Shown in pieces: positions 1 to 7,658 of a stretch of 37,275 nucleotides of DNA. A program made the position numbers and the translations under genes. Source of the stretch: Candidatus Obscuribacterium magneticum. GTDB lineage: Bacteria; Elusimicrobiota; Elusimicrobia; F11. The DNA lies in contig JAJAPZ010000021.1 in NCBI GenBank assembly GCA_020523905.1, positions 1 through 37,275 of the forward strand, in the 5' to 3' direction. The notes under the pieces were generated by a model, which saw only the letters and a program-made list of their open reading frames with translations, made no database searches and had not been told where the DNA came from. Within the stretch, counting starts at the first letter, position 1. Each line of letters opens with the position of its first letter.

Positions 1-1
1 A

Positions 2-27
2 TGGATTCCCGCTTTCGCGGGAATGAC
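2..27. repeat. REP-like palindrome, single copy at window edge
   Basis: An inverted repeat with arms ATTCCCGC and GCGGGAAT around a short loop, flanked by TGG on the left and GAC on the right. The same unit recurs at 20271-20414 and 26269-26294. It lies downstream of the stop of the glycosyltransferase gene at 86. A second arm may lie left of the window, because the other copies in this window come in facing pairs. Confidence 0.8.
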
Positions 28-85
28 GTAAAGTTTTTCAGCGGGCTCGCAATGACAAATTCCTCGAGTTACCGGAAGTGGTCTC

Positions 86-814
86 TTAATCGTACACGCC
101 TCTCAAGTCGTTGAACCGGATTCTCAGGAGATCCACAAACATACGCAGCGAATCCCGGAAGAGGCGGACTTGCGTTTGGGGCGAGTCCCTCCAGACTACC
201 GGCGCTTCTTTAATGCGGTAGCGGAAGCATTTCTTGGCAATAAATAAGATTTCCACGTCGAAGCCGAAGCCGTTGATGGTTTGTTTGAAGAAGATGTTGT
301 CCGCGGCATTAGCGGTAAAAAATTTGAAGCCGCACTGGGTGTCGAGAAATCCATGGAGCGTGAGGAGCCGGACGAGCACGCTGAAAACCCGCCCCATGGC
401 CTCACGGTAGAAGGGTTGCCTTTTTTTGAGCTGGGCTCCCCGCACGCGCCGCGAGCCGATGATGACATCATAAGCATGGGGAAAAAATTTACTGACCTCC
501 TCGATCGGGGTGGAGAGGTCCGCATCCGAAAAAAGGCGGTAGGCGCCCTGGGCCGAGCGCATCCCCAACCGCACCGCAGCGCCTTTCCCGAGGTTTCTCT
601 CATGTTGGAGGAGCCGGAAATGGCTTTTTCCATCGATAAACGTCCGGACCGTCCCCGCCGTGCCGTCTTTGGAGCCGTCGTCGACAATGAGGACCTCGAT
701 GGGGTAAGGCTGTGTTTTGACGAAGGCCTCGATCGTTTCCAACGTGGGGAGGATGCGGGCCGCCTCGTTATAAGCGGGGATGATGATGGAAAGGCGAGGG
801 GGGGCGGCATCCAT
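86..814 (-). CDS. Polyprenyl/dolichyl-phosphate sugar synthase, family 2 glycosyltransferase
   Basis: This 242-residue protein is a GT-A fold, family 2 glycosyltransferase of the dolichyl-phosphate beta-glucosyltransferase (ALG5-like) type. It would transfer a sugar from a nucleotide sugar to a lipid phosphate on the cytoplasmic face of the inner membrane. The N-terminus has the strand LSIIIPAYNEAARI, then VDDGSKDGT for nucleotide binding. The metal-binding DXD-type motif reads DADLSTP, the form typical of ALG5-like enzymes. CGFKFF and a GFGFDVEILF segment follow, as in this group. No C-terminal membrane helices are present, unlike GtrB-type enzymes. The ATG starts four bases after the stop of the upstream membrane glycosyltransferase, so the two are probably co-translated, and this enzyme may make its lipid-linked donor. 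The sugar cannot be told from sequence. Confidence 0.87.
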   Translation of the reverse strand: MDAAPPRLSIIIPAYNEAARILPTLETIEAFVKTQPYPIEVLIVDDGSKDGTAGTVRTFIDGKSHFRLLQHERNLGKGAAVRLGMRSAQGAYRLFSDADLSTPIEEVSKFFPHAYDVIIGSRRVRGAQLKKRQPFYREAMGRVFSVLVRLLTLHGFLDTQCGFKFFTANAADNIFFKQTINGFGFDVEILFIAKKCFRYRIKEAPVVWRDSPQTQVRLFRDSLRMFVDLLRIRFNDLRGVYD

Positions 815-817
815 GAG

Positions 818-2851
818 TTATTTTTCCGAATGAAAGAAAGCCTTCGATAGAGGCGTGAACCCGCTGGCTTTTGGAGGGGCCCAGAGTATGTGAAAAATAG
901 CTTCGCCGCCGATGTCAAAGTATTTGATTTGAATTTTGTGGAATCCCGCCGACAGAATGGCCGCGTGGGATTTGACGGTACTGATATGGGCGCCCCCGTT
1001 GTCGATGACGAGGGTGTCGTCAATAAAGAGCCAGGAGCCGTCGTCCGATTCCAGGGAAAATTGATAGGTCCCCGCCGCCGGGATTTTCAGATATCCGCTC
1101 CAGATCATGGAAAAGGGACCCTGGGCGGGTTTGTCCTCATCCGAACTCCAAAAGAAGGAGAGGTCCTGGCGGGTGGAGTCCGTCGGCGAACCCCAAAACT
1201 GAGACCCCTTGAAAAGTTCCTGTTTCAAGCCTGGAAGAAGGGGGCTTTTGGGCTGGAGACTCACGGAAAAATGGGGAATGCGCAGAATTTGCGATTCAAA
1301 TCCTTTTGCATAGCGTTCGTTGATGAAAAGAACCAACGGCACGCCGGGGCGAAGGGTGTAGGATTTGGTGAGGTAGGTGTCTTTGAGCAATGGTTTTAAT
1401 TCCACCTCTTGCCGGTTCAGGGAGATAATCATGGGCGCATCAACCGGCCCGATGTCCTTGATCCGTTCCCAAAACAGGGCTTTTGGATACTTTCTCAAAT
1501 AGTAAGGCAACGGCCAGTCGATGGTGCTGACGATATTGATGCGGATTTCCTCTCGCTCGGGGGCCATCCGGGCGATGAACCCGATGTCGTCGATGAGCCG
1601 GTAAATGTCTCGGACCGTGTGGGCGTAAGCCTGGGCGTGCTTCTCGTTGTCGTATTCCCGGAAGACAATCCTCAGCGTTTGCGGCGTTTGCATGAAAAGG
1701 AGCAGGGAAAGGCCGACGGCAAGGGCCGTGAAGGAGGCTTTTTTATTTTGGATTGATTCATCGTCGGAGATTTTGTTGATCAGCGTTTGGACGCCGTAAC
1801 CCGAAAGAAGAAACATGGGAAGGAGCAGGGTGATGACGAGCCATGGTGTTTTATAGGGGATGATCGAATGGACCAGGAGAAGACCCATCGTCCAATAGGC
1901 CAGAAAAAGCCCTTTTTTCTCGTTCAGAATGAAAGCCAAGAGGCCGCCAAAGAGAGACAGCACCGTCGGGGCGAATTCATATTTGATAAGAAGATTGTTC
2001 ATGAAGTAGGAAAATTCCTTGTTGTGGGTGGATTCGGTGCCCGTCCTGCTCCAGATCAGGAAGGTTTTGAGAGAGTCGATCAGGCCCTGCGGATTTTTAA
2101 AAAAAGAGGAGTAAAGAAATGCCCAAATTCCCGCCGCCAAACCGAGGGATATAAGGAGATGTTGCTGAAAAGCGGGATCTTTCCAAAAGGGATTGGATGC
2201 CGGCGGCATCGTTTTTCCGTCGGAGGGGCTCATCAGCCAATGAGTCAGGGGGGTGAGGAAAGCCGATATCAGGAGAACCCCCATAATGAGGACCGAGGTT
2301 TCTTTCGTGCAATATAACAGGGACGCCGAAGCGGCCATCAGGTACAAGAATCCCGGTTTTCGCGTGTCGGCATAACGAGTCCCTCCCAGGTAAATGCCGA
2401 GGGTGAAGAGAACGACGAAAATTTCATGAATGAAGTAGCGGGAGAAATAAAGAAGGTCGCAGGAAAAACCGGCCAGAAGAAAAGCCGCGAGGGCGCCCCA
2501 CCGACCGATTCGATGAGACGCCCAAAGGAGCCCCAATAAGACCAGGACTCCGGCCGTGGCAACGCCGGTGCGGATGGAAACGTCGGTGATGCCCTCCAAA
2601 AAATTTGTTTTTCCCAGGCTGTCCAACCATGTGGGAAGGAGTTGGATGTAATAAAGGGCCGGGCCGTGATAGTTGGCGGGATCGTATTTGAAGGTGCCGG
2701 TTTTTATAAGATTTTGAAAGAAGAACGCATTGACGCCTTCATCGTGATGCATGGGTTTCACTCCCAGTTGATGAAACCGGAGGAAAAAGAAAAGGAGGAA
2801 GAAGCCGGCGAGGACGTAGGTCAACGCGCGGGAAGGCTGATTTTGTTGCAT
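818..2851 (-). CDS. TIGR03663-like GT-C membrane glycosyltransferase with C-terminal PA14 domain
   Basis: A 677-residue polytopic inner-membrane protein. The N-terminal segment after the first helix reads MHHDEGVNAFF, and the stretch KYDPANYHGPALYY follows; this is the acidic first-loop signature of GT-C enzymes such as the TIGR03663 (Agl23-like) and ArnT/PMT groups. About ten hydrophobic helices occupy roughly residues 15-395. A soluble part follows, and residues about 540-665 form a PA14-like domain (IWSGYLKIPAAGTYQF, SDDGSWLFIDD, HKIQIKYFD), a beta-barrel module often used for carbohydrate or ligand binding. I chose ATG 2851; a TTG at 2887 would add 12 residues with no helpful Shine-Dalgarno either way. 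It likely uses a lipid-linked sugar made by the downstream gene, transferring it on the periplasmic side. Donor and acceptor are unknown. Confidence 0.8.
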   Translation of the reverse strand: MQQNQPSRALTYVLAGFFLLFFFLRFHQLGVKPMHHDEGVNAFFFQNLIKTGTFKYDPANYHGPALYYIQLLPTWLDSLGKTNFLEGITDVSIRTGVATAGVLVLLGLLWASHRIGRWGALAAFLLAGFSCDLLYFSRYFIHEIFVVLFTLGIYLGGTRYADTRKPGFLYLMAASASLLYCTKETSVLIMGVLLISAFLTPLTHWLMSPSDGKTMPPASNPFWKDPAFQQHLLISLGLAAGIWAFLYSSFFKNPQGLIDSLKTFLIWSRTGTESTHNKEFSYFMNNLLIKYEFAPTVLSLFGGLLAFILNEKKGLFLAYWTMGLLLVHSIIPYKTPWLVITLLLPMFLLSGYGVQTLINKISDDESIQNKKASFTALAVGLSLLLFMQTPQTLRIVFREYDNEKHAQAYAHTVRDIYRLIDDIGFIARMAPEREEIRINIVSTIDWPLPYYLRKYPKALFWERIKDIGPVDAPMIISLNRQEVELKPLLKDTYLTKSYTLRPGVPLVLFINERYAKGFESQILRIPHFSVSLQPKSPLLPGLKQELFKGSQFWGSPTDSTRQDLSFFWSSDEDKPAQGPFSMIWSGYLKIPAAGTYQFSLESDDGSWLFIDDTLVIDNGGAHISTVKSHAAILSAGFHKIQIKYFDIGGEAIFHILWAPPKASGFTPLSKAFFHSEK

Positions 2852-2941
2852 GATTGAGATTTTAACGGTAAAGTCGTTTATAGCCAAGAAAATTTATTAG
2901 TTCTGGTAAATTCAAATTTTGACCTGTAAACTCAGTTTGTT

Positions 2942-3370
2942 ATGACCATTGAATTGAATGCAACGAAGAAGATCATGGTGGTGGATGACGATGAGTCCGT
3001 CCGCTCCTTTTTGACGTTTTCGCTGAAAAGCGAAGGTTTTCAGGTCATTCCGGCCAAGGATGCCGAAGAAGCCCTGCGGATTTTGAATACGGAGACTCCC
3101 CATTTGATCCTCCTCGATATCATGCTCCCCAAGATGGACGGCTTTACCATGTGCAAGAAGTTGAAGGCCGAAGCGCGTTTTGCCAAGGTCCCGGTTTTAT
3201 TTATCACCGCTTACGGTGATGAAAACAGTCTGAAAAACACCGCTGAGTCGGGGGCGCAGGGGATCATCGAAAAACCCATCATGTTTGACGAGCTTCTCCT
3301 TCAGGTTTTGGACGCCCTTGCCGGCCGATTTTCGCTTCCCACCCGTCTCAAGTTCTCCTCCAATCAATAG
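2942..3370 (+). CDS. Single-domain response regulator (CheY-like receiver)
   Basis: A 142-residue protein with one receiver domain and no output domain. It has the acidic cluster VVDDDE (D15-D17), the phospho-acceptor D59 in LLDIMLPKMDGF, the conserved Thr at 89 (FITA) and Lys at 111 (IIEKP). It should be phosphorylated by a histidine kinase that is not in this window and act through protein contacts. It is transcribed divergently from the membrane glycosyltransferase across 90 bases. No clear Shine-Dalgarno precedes the ATG. No kinase or chemotaxis gene is adjacent, so its pathway is open. Confidence 0.92.
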   Translation: MTIELNATKKIMVVDDDESVRSFLTFSLKSEGFQVIPAKDAEEALRILNTETPHLILLDIMLPKMDGFTMCKKLKAEARFAKVPVLFITAYGDENSLKNTAESGAQGIIEKPIMFDELLLQVLDALAGRFSLPTRLKFSSNQ

Positions 3371-3435
3371 CCTGCACCTTTATTTCTCGACCCCATTATT
3401 CTAATGTCAGGCATCCATGAAACATTCCTTTACTC

Positions 3436-3523
3436 GTCATACCGGCGGAAGCCGGTATCCAGGCTTTATGGCTTTCGTAATAAATTGGTTTACAACCTGG
3501 ATACCGGCTTCCGCCGGTATGAC
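3436..3523. repeat. Paired REP-like palindromes (88-bp composite element)
   Basis: Two facing palindromes, 3436-3462 and 3498-3523, share the arms ATACCGGC / GCCGGTAT and are mutual inverted repeats. The spacer of about 35 bases begins CCAGGC and ends ACAACCTGG, resembling the spacer of the pair at 26206-26294. The stem sequence differs from the ATTCCCGC type, but the flanks GTCAT and ATCCAG are the same, with compensating changes in both arms. The right end, TATGAC, contains the probable start codon of the next gene. Confidence 0.85.
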
Positions 3524-4385
3524 GTTGCCCTCTATTGGAAACTGGTTGGTTGCTTTATTTGTCTTGTTGGGCTTCCCTGTTTTTCTAGGCGCACGGCCGC
3601 TGGTGACTCGGGAGACGGAAACGATTGGGTACCATCACTTCGAAACCGGCTTCTTGAGTTCCGTTCGCCACGATACATTTAAATCACCGAAGACAACCTA
3701 TCGGACGGTCGTTTTACCTGCTTATGCGAGACTGGGTTTGTTTTCCAAAGCCGACGTCGGAGTGACCTTCCGATATATTACGAACCGCTTGGAAAGAGGG
3801 GAGGCGAAATATACCGGAAGTGGCGTCGGCCAGATCTCGCCGGAAGTAAAAATTGCTTTCACAGAAAACTGGGGATTTTTGGGCATCTGGCACACCCGGT
3901 CGGGAGCCCAATCCGATGATATCCCGGTCGCTCGGGGCGTGGACGGGGAACTCGTGGGACTTTACCAGGCGCCCACGGCCTGGCCTCTCTATCTCAATCT
4001 CGGTTATGTTTTCCGGGGCCCTTACAACAGCAACATGGGCGTGGAGGAAGTCCCTGTCGTCCATGTCAATCCGGGGAGCATTTTTCAGTCGCGTGCGGCC
4101 CTGGAAATTCCCTTGTCGCATGGTTTCAGCGTTCTCACTGAGATGGCCTATTACCATGTCTATGAGCAAAAGGTGGCGGGAGAGGCCATCCCGGCCACAG
4201 AAGGGGATGCTCTGGATGCCTATCTGGATGTGACGTGGCTTTTTCGCGGCTGGAGCCTGGGATTGGGGCTTGGGGTGGGCTTGTTGGATGAAAGCCATAC
4301 CAGTTTTGATTTCGAGCGAGGCGCGGGAGATACCGATATTCGGTTTTTACTGGCCTACCGTGTGAAGCCTCACAAACCGCAATGA
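3519..4385 (+). CDS. Predicted outer-membrane beta-barrel protein
   Basis: About 288 residues from ATG 3519. A hydrophobic leader (WLVALFVLLGFPVFLGA) ends near residue 25 with an AXA-like cleavage region. The mature part alternates polar and hydrophobic residues in strands rich in Tyr, Trp and Phe (for example LYLNLGYVFRG, ALEIPLSHGFSVLTEMAYY, TDIRFLLAYRV), typical of a small beta-barrel in the outer membrane, perhaps related to the MetA-pathway phenol-degradation/transporter barrel group. The frame is open upstream to ATG 3417, but those 34 codons translate the REP element (RHTGGSRYPG, WIPASAGMT), so I start at 3519. That leader lacks the usual basic N-terminal residues, and the ATG has no Shine-Dalgarno, so the N-terminus is uncertain. 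It overlaps the lipoprotein gene by ATGA. No function can be named. Confidence 0.7.
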   Translation: MTLPSIGNWLVALFVLLGFPVFLGARPLVTRETETIGYHHFETGFLSSVRHDTFKSPKTTYRTVVLPAYARLGLFSKADVGVTFRYITNRLERGEAKYTGSGVGQISPEVKIAFTENWGFLGIWHTRSGAQSDDIPVARGVDGELVGLYQAPTAWPLYLNLGYVFRGPYNSNMGVEEVPVVHVNPGSIFQSRAALEIPLSHGFSVLTEMAYYHVYEQKVAGEAIPATEGDALDAYLDVTWLFRGWSLGLGLGVGLLDESHTSFDFERGAGDTDIRFLLAYRVKPHKPQ

Positions 4386-5149
4386 ACAGGTTGATGAGAG
4401 TCATCGCGCTGTTCATCCTGGCAGGTTTTGCGGCCTCCTGTAAAAGGGACTATGTCGCCGATAAAATTGTCGGCGATTTTCCCGTGAACAATGACACGGC
4501 CGTCGTTCCCGCCCGGGCCACCCAGAATTTCTTTCTCTTAAAGAGGGATTTACTCAACACACTGGTTCCTGTGATCAGTCGGCTGGTCCTGACGACGAGG
4601 TCATTCCCTGAGTTAACCGGACCTGATAACCTAAGTCGTTACACCTTCCAGCGGGGCGAAAGTCATTATGGATCAGCTACTTTTACAATTCAATTTCTCG
4701 ATGCCACCAATGCCGTCATCGATCCTATTTCGGTTCAAAGTTCCACAACGACCTTAAGTAAGGTGAATGTTTCAGTGATAGGGACATCCAACCAGTATTC
4801 CTATTCAGAGAGCCTCGTACTGACCTTGGCCATTGCCGGCGATGTCGGTTCCGAAAAGCGGTTGACGGGAACATCCGTTTTGACCGATCAGAGCGGGGGC
4901 GGCTACAACGTCAGTTTTACCCTTCCCTCACCGGGGGCGATGGGTATTTTTGGCGGATTAACGGATGGAATAGCCTCTGGGACGGGGACCGATGTCGCAG
5001 GACGTCCCATTAGTATTTCTTTAACTTTTAACTCTCACCTTGAAGCCAACGGACCTCTCACGTGGGACGGAAAAGAAGGATCCATTCATTTTGCCGAGAG
5101 TGGAACCGGATTCGTCGTCACCACGCAAGCCCGCATCCTCGTTGACTGA
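4382..5149 (+). CDS. Hypothetical lipoprotein
   Basis: A 255-residue protein with a lipoprotein signal: basic N-terminus MNRLMR, hydrophobic core, and lipobox FAASC with the modified Cys at position 20. The mature protein begins CKRD; Lys at +2 does not signal inner-membrane retention by the E. coli Asp+2 rule. The body has many short Thr/Ser-rich strands (SATFTIQFLDATNAV, LVLTLAIAG, GYNVSFTLPSPG), suggesting an all-beta fold. The ATG overlaps the stop of the beta-barrel gene (ATGA), so the two are translationally coupled and may act together at the outer membrane. I do not recognise a family. Confidence 0.75.
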   Translation: MNRLMRVIALFILAGFAASCKRDYVADKIVGDFPVNNDTAVVPARATQNFFLLKRDLLNTLVPVISRLVLTTRSFPELTGPDNLSRYTFQRGESHYGSATFTIQFLDATNAVIDPISVQSSTTTLSKVNVSVIGTSNQYSYSESLVLTLAIAGDVGSEKRLTGTSVLTDQSGGGYNVSFTLPSPGAMGIFGGLTDGIASGTGTDVAGRPISISLTFNSHLEANGPLTWDGKEGSIHFAESGTGFVVTTQARILVD

Positions 5150-5197
5150 ACCCCTTCACTCGCCTCCGCTGGGGTGACGACTTGAGTTTGTGTGTAA

Positions 5198-5279
5198 TGT
5201 GGATAACTCAGTGGATAGAGAAAAGAAGAAAATTGAAAGGAGAACAAATTGTGAATTTTGTGGATAACATTGTGGATAA
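5198..5279. promoter_or_regulatory. DnaA-box cluster
   Basis: Three perfect copies of TGTGGATAA (complement TTATCCACA, the strongest E. coli DnaA box) occur at 5198-5206, 5259-5267 and 5271-5279, all in the same orientation. The last two start 12 bases apart. Weaker boxes are AGTGGATAG (5210-5218) and TGTGAATTT (5250-5258). A GC-rich stretch (5289-5307) and an AT-rich stretch (5308-5360) follow. This could be an origin element or a DnaA-controlled promoter. A competing reading is that two of the boxes are codons of a short ORF at 5251-5310. Confidence 0.6.
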
Positions 5280-5310
5280 ATTGCTTGACGGAGGGGCCTG
5301 GGAGAGGTAA
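5251..5310 (+). CDS. Possible 19-residue leader peptide / small protein
   Basis: A GTG codon at 5251 opens a 19-codon frame ending in TAA at 5308-5310. It would encode MNFVDNIVDKLLDGGAWER, an amphipathic-looking acidic peptide. The support is the Shine-Dalgarno AAAGGAG at 5236-5242, eight bases before the GTG and better than those of many real genes here. Against it, the frame is tiny and overlaps two DnaA-box matches and a possible -35 element, each of which could explain the sequence. It lies about 90 bases ahead of the adenylate cyclase gene and could be a regulatory leader. Confidence 0.3.
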   Translation: MNFVDNIVDKLLDGGAWER

Positions 5311-5313
5311 ATA
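5285..5313 (+). promoter_or_regulatory. Candidate sigma70-type promoter for the adenylate cyclase gene
   Basis: TTGACG at 5285-5290 matches the -35 consensus in five of six positions. A 17-base spacer leads to TAAATA at 5308-5313, a weak -10. The closest DnaA box ends six bases before the -35, a place where a bound regulator could touch RNA polymerase. Confidence 0.4.
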
Positions 5314-5399
5314 AGTGGCCTTGTTTTTATAAGGGATATTTAAAAAGCCATATTGAATTTTTGGCCGGTTCAGTGCATCCTCATACAGTGGGTTCGTGC

Positions 5400-7568
5400 A
5401 TGGTACCTCATAATTCCCTACACAATGCCTTTTACTTGTTGATCCTGTTTTCCTCAGTGTTGAATTTGGTGCTGGGGGGCATGGTTCTAGCCGATAATCG
5501 CCGCAAGATCAATCGCCTGTTTTTTATCCTTTGCTTCGACCTTTGCCTGTGGGGAATTTCGTTCATCGGCCTCAACTTTTCAAGTGATCCCCCGGTGGCG
5601 TTGATGTGGTGTCGCTTGTATATCGGTTCGTTGTTATTTGTCCCGCCGCTTTTTTACCATTTCGTGTTGGGGGGCATCAGCCACCCTGCAAAAGGCCATG
5701 AAACCGTCGTATCGGGCTTTTTTGATCGGGCCAAGCAGTTGGGCTACGTGTTTAGCGGCGGCTGGCTGTTCCTGACGATGCTGGGGATGTTCCCCCATAA
5801 AGTCGTTCAGGGCCTACTTTTTTCATTCCCGTCGGTTGGTCAGCACTTTTATTTGGCGGCGATTGCCTATGCCCTGTTGACGGCCATTGGCCTCGTGATC
5901 CTTATCCGCCACGCAACGCTGGCGGAAGATCCCGCTCAAAAGAGCCGGCTTTTGGCCATGCTTCTGGTGGGAGCCGGATTTATTGTCATGGGGGGGATCT
6001 TCATCGTTTCTCTCTTTTATACGGCTCAATGGGTGTCTGGATGGACCGTGACGGGGGCCCATCTGGCGTCGACATTCTGCCTGATCCTTTTTGCCTACAC
6101 GTTGACATCCAATCAGCTGTATCACTTGTCTGAGTTGTTGCGAAAGTCCGCTTCTTTTTTGGTGATGACATCCATTCTTTTGGCCGTCTTTTTAGTCACC
6201 CACTTGATTTCCAGGCGATGCCTGACCCCTTTCATCCCTCGAAGTGATTACCTGGCTCTGGGGATGGCCTCCATTGTCATGGCGCTCCTTTTCCACCCCC
6301 TGCGTTTCCGGGTTCAGAATGTTGTTGATAGCGTGTTTTTTACCAAGCGATTCGACCAAATGCAGCGCTTGCGGGGATTGTCGCGGCGCGTCCTGTCTTC
6401 GGCGGATCGGGACGAGCTGTTGAATGTATTGTTTTCCACGCTTAAAAGCGTGGGATTCGGCTCCATGTGCCTCTTGTTGAAAGATCCGCAAAGGCCCATC
6501 TTTACCGTCAAAAAAGCGGTGGGCGTGCCTGTTGTGCCAGACGATTTTCATCTTAAATCCGAATCTCTCCTCATCCAGTATCTTCGGGAGGAAAAAAGAG
6601 AGCTCGTCAGGGATGAGGTGATCCGGCGGGTCTTGGCGGATTGGGAACGCCAGGCCTTGGGGGAGGAAATGAATCGGCTTCAAGCCGACGTATGCTTTCC
6701 TCTTTTTTCAACGCGCCGCCGGGCCCTTTTCGGGGCGATCGTGGTGGGGAATTCCGATTTGGGCTATTCCTCCTATGTGGGCCGCAACATCTTCTGGCTG
6801 AAATCTGTTGTGGAAAACGCCGGCATCATGCTGGACAATTTCTACCACCACGATTTTGCCAATGCCCTGATCCCGTACGTGGGGCGCACATGGGCGGACG
6901 AGATGAGGCGCAATAAAGAGGGGTTTCGCGAGCGATTGGCGGGGCACCGGACGTGGGTGTCCATTCTCATGGTGGATATCCGGCACTTTACGACGATGTC
7001 GGCGCGGATGGATCCGCAGGATGTGGTGAGTCTTTTAAATGAGTTCCGCTCCCGGATCGCTCCCGTGGTGTACCGATACCAAGGCACCATTGATAAATTT
7101 ATCGGGGATGCGATTATGATCGTGTTCGGTACGCCGATCCTCCCCGCCCTGGAAAATGCCGATCAGAATGCCGTCCAGTGTGCCGCTGCTATCATGAAGG
7201 AGATTTATTTCATGAACCAGAGCCGCATTCAGGCGGGCTTTAAAGAGGGGATTGCGATCGGGATTGGCGTGTCCTCGGGCGTGGTGATTGCCGGCAATGT
7301 TGACTCGGGCGACCGGGTGGAGTATACGGTGATCGGCGACGCCCCCAATATGGTGGCTCGCCTGGAGGATATGGCCGGCGACAATCAGATCCTTCTTTCT
7401 CCCGCCACGTTCAGCCGCGTGAAGGATCTCGTCGACGTGAAAGCGTGGGAGCCGCGTGTCCTCACCGGATTTAACGATCCGGTCACGGTTTATGAATTGT
7501 TAAGCGTGAAAGACGCCTTGGATGCCAAATCGTCGGACGATTACGGTTCTCTGGTCGCCAACCAATAG
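5400..7568 (+). CDS. Membrane-bound class III adenylate cyclase
   Basis: A protein of about 722 residues from ATG 5400; a TTG at 5361 would add 13 residues. The N-terminal third has eight or nine hydrophobic helices resembling the 7TM sensor region found on some histidine kinases. A GAF-like region follows (about residues 325-480). The C-terminal cyclase domain (about 515-690) has both metal aspartates, in VDIRHFT (about D526) and FIGDAIMIVFG. The Lys in TIDKFIGDA and the Asp in YTVIGDAPN point to ATP rather than GTP. N and R of APNMVARLE are the transition-state residues. All catalytic residues seem present, so it should make cAMP in response to a membrane or cytoplasmic signal. It stands alone, preceded by DnaA boxes and a candidate promoter. 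No CRP-like protein is in the window. Confidence 0.88.
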   Translation: MVPHNSLHNAFYLLILFSSVLNLVLGGMVLADNRRKINRLFFILCFDLCLWGISFIGLNFSSDPPVALMWCRLYIGSLLFVPPLFYHFVLGGISHPAKGHETVVSGFFDRAKQLGYVFSGGWLFLTMLGMFPHKVVQGLLFSFPSVGQHFYLAAIAYALLTAIGLVILIRHATLAEDPAQKSRLLAMLLVGAGFIVMGGIFIVSLFYTAQWVSGWTVTGAHLASTFCLILFAYTLTSNQLYHLSELLRKSASFLVMTSILLAVFLVTHLISRRCLTPFIPRSDYLALGMASIVMALLFHPLRFRVQNVVDSVFFTKRFDQMQRLRGLSRRVLSSADRDELLNVLFSTLKSVGFGSMCLLLKDPQRPIFTVKKAVGVPVVPDDFHLKSESLLIQYLREEKRELVRDEVIRRVLADWERQALGEEMNRLQADVCFPLFSTRRRALFGAIVVGNSDLGYSSYVGRNIFWLKSVVENAGIMLDNFYHHDFANALIPYVGRTWADEMRRNKEGFRERLAGHRTWVSILMVDIRHFTTMSARMDPQDVVSLLNEFRSRIAPVVYRYQGTIDKFIGDAIMIVFGTPILPALENADQNAVQCAAAIMKEIYFMNQSRIQAGFKEGIAIGIGVSSGVVIAGNVDSGDRVEYTVIGDAPNMVARLEDMAGDNQILLSPATFSRVKDLVDVKAWEPRVLTGFNDPVTVYELLSVKDALDAKSSDDYGSLVANQ

Positions 7569-7592
7569 TTTTCCCCTTCCTTTATATAAATT

Positions 7593-7622
7593 TTTGTTAC
7601 AACCTAATTTGTTACAATCTAA
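7593..7622. repeat. Two tandem 15-bp repeats, possible operator
   Basis: TTTGTTACAACCTAA (7593-7607) is followed directly by TTTGTTACAATCTAA (7608-7622), with one mismatch. Each copy contains TTGTTACAA, itself a palindrome about its central T. The pair lies 36 bases before the DUF2064 gene, in the only gap between it and the cyclase gene. It looks like two adjacent sites for a dimeric regulator; nothing identifies which. Confidence 0.5.
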
Positions 7623-7658
7623 CCGGCTTTTTATGAAATTTCCCCACGTGCTGTTTTA

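Noticed and set aside
196..1023. 275-codon minus-strand frame rich in Ser/Arg/Pro
   Set aside because: Shadow of the family 2 glycosyltransferase and the membrane glycosyltransferase genes; no recognisable protein.
3404..3682. 92-codon plus-strand frame
   Set aside because: Its codons mostly translate the REP pair (SYRRKPVSRLYG type peptide) and then run out of frame through the barrel gene.
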